In this document: positions 62,380 through 64,000 of the stretch, piece by piece | Layout: each line of letters starts with the position of its first letter | How positions within the stretch are numbered: the first letter of the stretch is position 1 | NCBI RefSeq assembly: GCF_001571105.1 | Contig: NZ_BCTD01000017.1 | Reading direction: 5' to 3' (one strand) | DNA from: Azotobacter vinelandii | GTDB taxonomy: Bacteria; Pseudomonadota; Gammaproteobacteria; Pseudomonadales; Pseudomonadaceae | DNA length: 64,000 nucleotides | Notes under the pieces: generated by a model | What the model was told of the DNA's origin: nothing | Seen by the model: the letters and a program-made list of their open reading frames with translations, nothing else | The model's database searches: none | Position numbers and translations under genes: made by a program

Positions 62380-63340
62380 GGCCGGGGCTCGGCCGGCACG
62401 CATCGGCATACTCCTGAACCCCGACAGCGGCCGCGTCCGCCGGCGGCTGCCGGCGCTGCGCCGGATCGCCGCCGCGTTGCCCGCCGCCCTGCTGCAGGAG
62501 GTCTCCGGGCCCCGCGAAATCGAGCAGGCACTGCGGCTCTGGCAGGCCGGAGCGCAGGACCTGGTGGTGATCCTGGGCGGCGACGGCACCCTGCAGGCCA
62601 CCTTGACAGCGCTGCTCAGGGAGCCGGCCGGCGACCTACCCGCCCTGCTGGTGGTGCCGGCGGGAACGACCAACATGAGCGCGGGCGATCTCGGCGCCCG
62701 CCTGCGCCCCGAGGCCGCCCTGCACGCCCTGCACGCCTGGCTGCAGGGCACCGGACCGGCGCCGAGAACGGTGGAGCGGGCGGTGCTGCGGATCGACGGC
62801 GAAACCGGCCGGGACTCGCAGTTCGGCATGTTCTTCGGGGCCGGCGCCATCCTCGGCGGCGTGCGCTACTTTCACCGGCACATCCGGCCGACCGGCGTGC
62901 GCGGCGCGCTGGGGCCGGCGCTGGCCTTCGCCCGCATGCTGCTCTCGCTGCTCGGCAACCGGCCGCACCCGCTGCTGCCGGCGATGCGGGCCCGGCTGAG
63001 CACGGCGAGCGACGACTGGCACGACGACTGGCTGCTGGTACTGGCCTCGACCCTGGACCGCTTGCTGGTCGGCTGCCGGCCCTATTGGGGCGAAGACCGG
63101 GCCCCGGTGCATTTCACCGCGCTCGCCCATCGCCCGCGCCGTCTGCTCCGGGTGCTGCCAGCCCTGCTGTGCGGACGCGGCGCGAAGGTCGCCCGCGAAC
63201 ACGACGGCTATCTCAGCCGCAATCTCGATGCGCTCGAGCTGAGCGGTCCCGAAGACTTCCTGCTCGACGGCGAGCTGTTCGAGGCCCGGGAGTCCATTCG
63301 CCTGTCCAGCACGCTCCCGCTGCGTTTCTCGACCTTTTGA
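62372..63340 (+). CDS. DAGK-type lipid kinase, ceramide kinase candidate
   Basis: This 322-residue protein has the diacylglycerol-kinase catalytic fold: GILLNPDSG near the N-terminus and GGDGT at 69-73, then VPAGTTN, typical of YegS/DAGK/sphingosine kinases. It overlaps the phosphotransferase gene by eight bases. In Caulobacter a related kinase phosphorylates ceramide, and the gene's presence within an spt locus supports the same idea here. Diacylglycerol kinase activity is the alternative. Confidence 0.85.
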   Translation: MPEAGARPARIGILLNPDSGRVRRRLPALRRIAAALPAALLQEVSGPREIEQALRLWQAGAQDLVVILGGDGTLQATLTALLREPAGDLPALLVVPAGTTNMSAGDLGARLRPEAALHALHAWLQGTGPAPRTVERAVLRIDGETGRDSQFGMFFGAGAILGGVRYFHRHIRPTGVRGALGPALAFARMLLSLLGNRPHPLLPAMRARLSTASDDWHDDWLLVLASTLDRLLVGCRPYWGEDRAPVHFTALAHRPRRLLRVLPALLCGRGAKVAREHDGYLSRNLDALELSGPEDFLLDGELFEARESIRLSSTLPLRFSTF

Positions 63341-63349
63341 GGCCGGCCG

Positions 63350-64000
63350 ATGCCGATACCCGATACGCAACTCCTGCCCGCACCGCCGCCGGCCCTGCTC
63401 GCCGAGGTCGCCAGCCAGTGCGCCCTGCCGGTCGGCGAGGAACTGCAACCACTCGTCGCCGAAGTGCACGCGCGCTTCGGCGACGCCCTGATGGCGCTGC
63501 TGTTCTACGGCTCCTGCCTGCGCGGCGGCGATCCGGGCGAAGGCCTGGTCGATCTCTACGCGATCGTCGACGACTATTCCCGCGCGCACCCCAGAGCGCT
63601 GCTGCGCCTGGCCAATGCCTGGCTGCCGCCCAATGTCCTGCTGCTGCGCACGCATGCGGCGGACGGCCGCATCCTGCAGGCGAAATGCGCGGTGCTGTCG
63701 CTGCTCGATCTCGAACGGGGCACCGCTCTCTGGTTCCAGAGCTACCTGTGGGGACGCTTCGCCCAGCCTGCGCGGCTGATCCATTGCCGGGACGCGCCAA
63801 CCGAACGACGGGTGCAGGCGGCGCTGGCCCGCGCCGTTCTGACCCTGCTGGAGCGGACCCTGCCCTGCCTGGAGGCGCGCTTCGACAGCGAGACGCTCTG
63901 GCAGCGGGCGCTGACGCTGAGCTACGGCTGCGAACTGCGCCCGGAGGCCGCCGACCGTCCGGCCCTGCTGGTACGCCACGACCGCGAACATTACCGGCGC
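63350..64000 (+). CDS. Putative nucleotidyltransferase (Tam41-like?), cut by window end
   Basis: The frame from ATG 63350 stays open for 217 codons to the last base. It contains LFYGSCLRGG (G54-S55) followed by VDLYAIVDD (D68, D74, D75), a nucleotidyltransferase-like GS..D.D arrangement, then LPPNVLLL. The spacing and order resemble Tam41-type CDP-diacylglycerol synthases (YGSG..IDLIFAVDD), but overall similarity is not certain. It starts nine bases after the lipid-kinase gene. A cytidylyltransferase here could activate ceramide phosphate for the phosphotransferase at 61195. The rest of the gene is outside the window. Confidence 0.55.
   Translation, partial: MPIPDTQLLPAPPPALLAEVASQCALPVGEELQPLVAEVHARFGDALMALLFYGSCLRGGDPGEGLVDLYAIVDDYSRAHPRALLRLANAWLPPNVLLLRTHAADGRILQAKCAVLSLLDLERGTALWFQSYLWGRFAQPARLIHCRDAPTERRVQAALARAVLTLLERTLPCLEARFDSETLWQRALTLSYGCELRPEAADRPALLVRHDREHYRR

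Overview
The window is high-GC DNA from a gammaproteobacterium, most likely in Pseudomonadaceae (Pseudomonas or Azotobacter). The supports are the overall composition, an OprD-family porin, a SfnR/SfnB-type sulfur regulon, REP-like hairpins and a small protein resembling the Pseudomonas family DUF5064. The genus is a guess; no rRNA or tRNA gene is visible.

Region 1 (1-13.0 kb) is an organosulfur scavenging island. On the minus strand it carries a LivG-type ATPase with a catalytically gutted acyl-CoA-synthetase homologue, a DszC-like and a DszA-like flavin monooxygenase, an OprD porin, a Cys/Met-metabolism PLP enzyme, an amidohydrolase and an SsuD-type alkanesulfonate monooxygenase. On the plus strand it carries an SfnB-like oxidoreductase and an SfnR-like sigma-54 activator. 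The 0.6 kb divergent region holds two face-to-face -24/-12 promoters and a cluster of CTGTTG-N6-CAACAG dyads. Similar promoter and dyad pairs recur upstream of other minus-strand transcription units, so the island looks like a small RpoN regulon. A chromate transporter and an HU protein follow.

Region 2 (15.7-25.5 kb) is a second, plus-strand sulfur-type operon: two NtaA/SnaA/DszA-family monooxygenases flanking a TonB-dependent receptor, an orphan sulfonate/nitrate-type binding lipoprotein and a class II aldolase. It is followed by a LysR regulator divergent from an SLC13-type permease.

Region 3 (25.7-38.3 kb) looks like one nine-gene operon: a PhaC-like DUF3141 hydrolase, Pta, AckA, FabI, an RND pump with its adaptor, and PqiA-PqiA-PqiB. 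The lipoprotein PqiC is found only after a 4.7 kb iron-uptake cassette (FecI, FecR and a TonB receptor). The receptor gene is broken and chimeric: its 5' end is GC-rich, its barrel is AT-rich, and the two parts are in different frames.

Region 4 (43.6-49.6 kb) holds an AI-2E/PerM-family membrane protein, a K+-channel-like protein and a NodT/HlyD/DUF2955 efflux system. The leader of the PerM-like gene has been duplicated upstream of the efflux operon. An FKBP follows.

Region 5 (49.7 kb to the window end) is a bacterial sphingolipid locus, unusual for this group. It encodes serine palmitoyltransferase, a dedicated ACP, a CerR-like reductase, an acyl-AMP ligase, a GNAT-type ceramide synthase candidate, two nucleotidyltransferases, an LptF/LptG-like pair, a CDP-alcohol phosphotransferase, a DAGK-type lipid kinase and, cut by the window edge, a putative cytidylyltransferase. 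An ABC exporter lies alongside. Together they suggest synthesis, head-group addition and export of a phosphosphingolipid.
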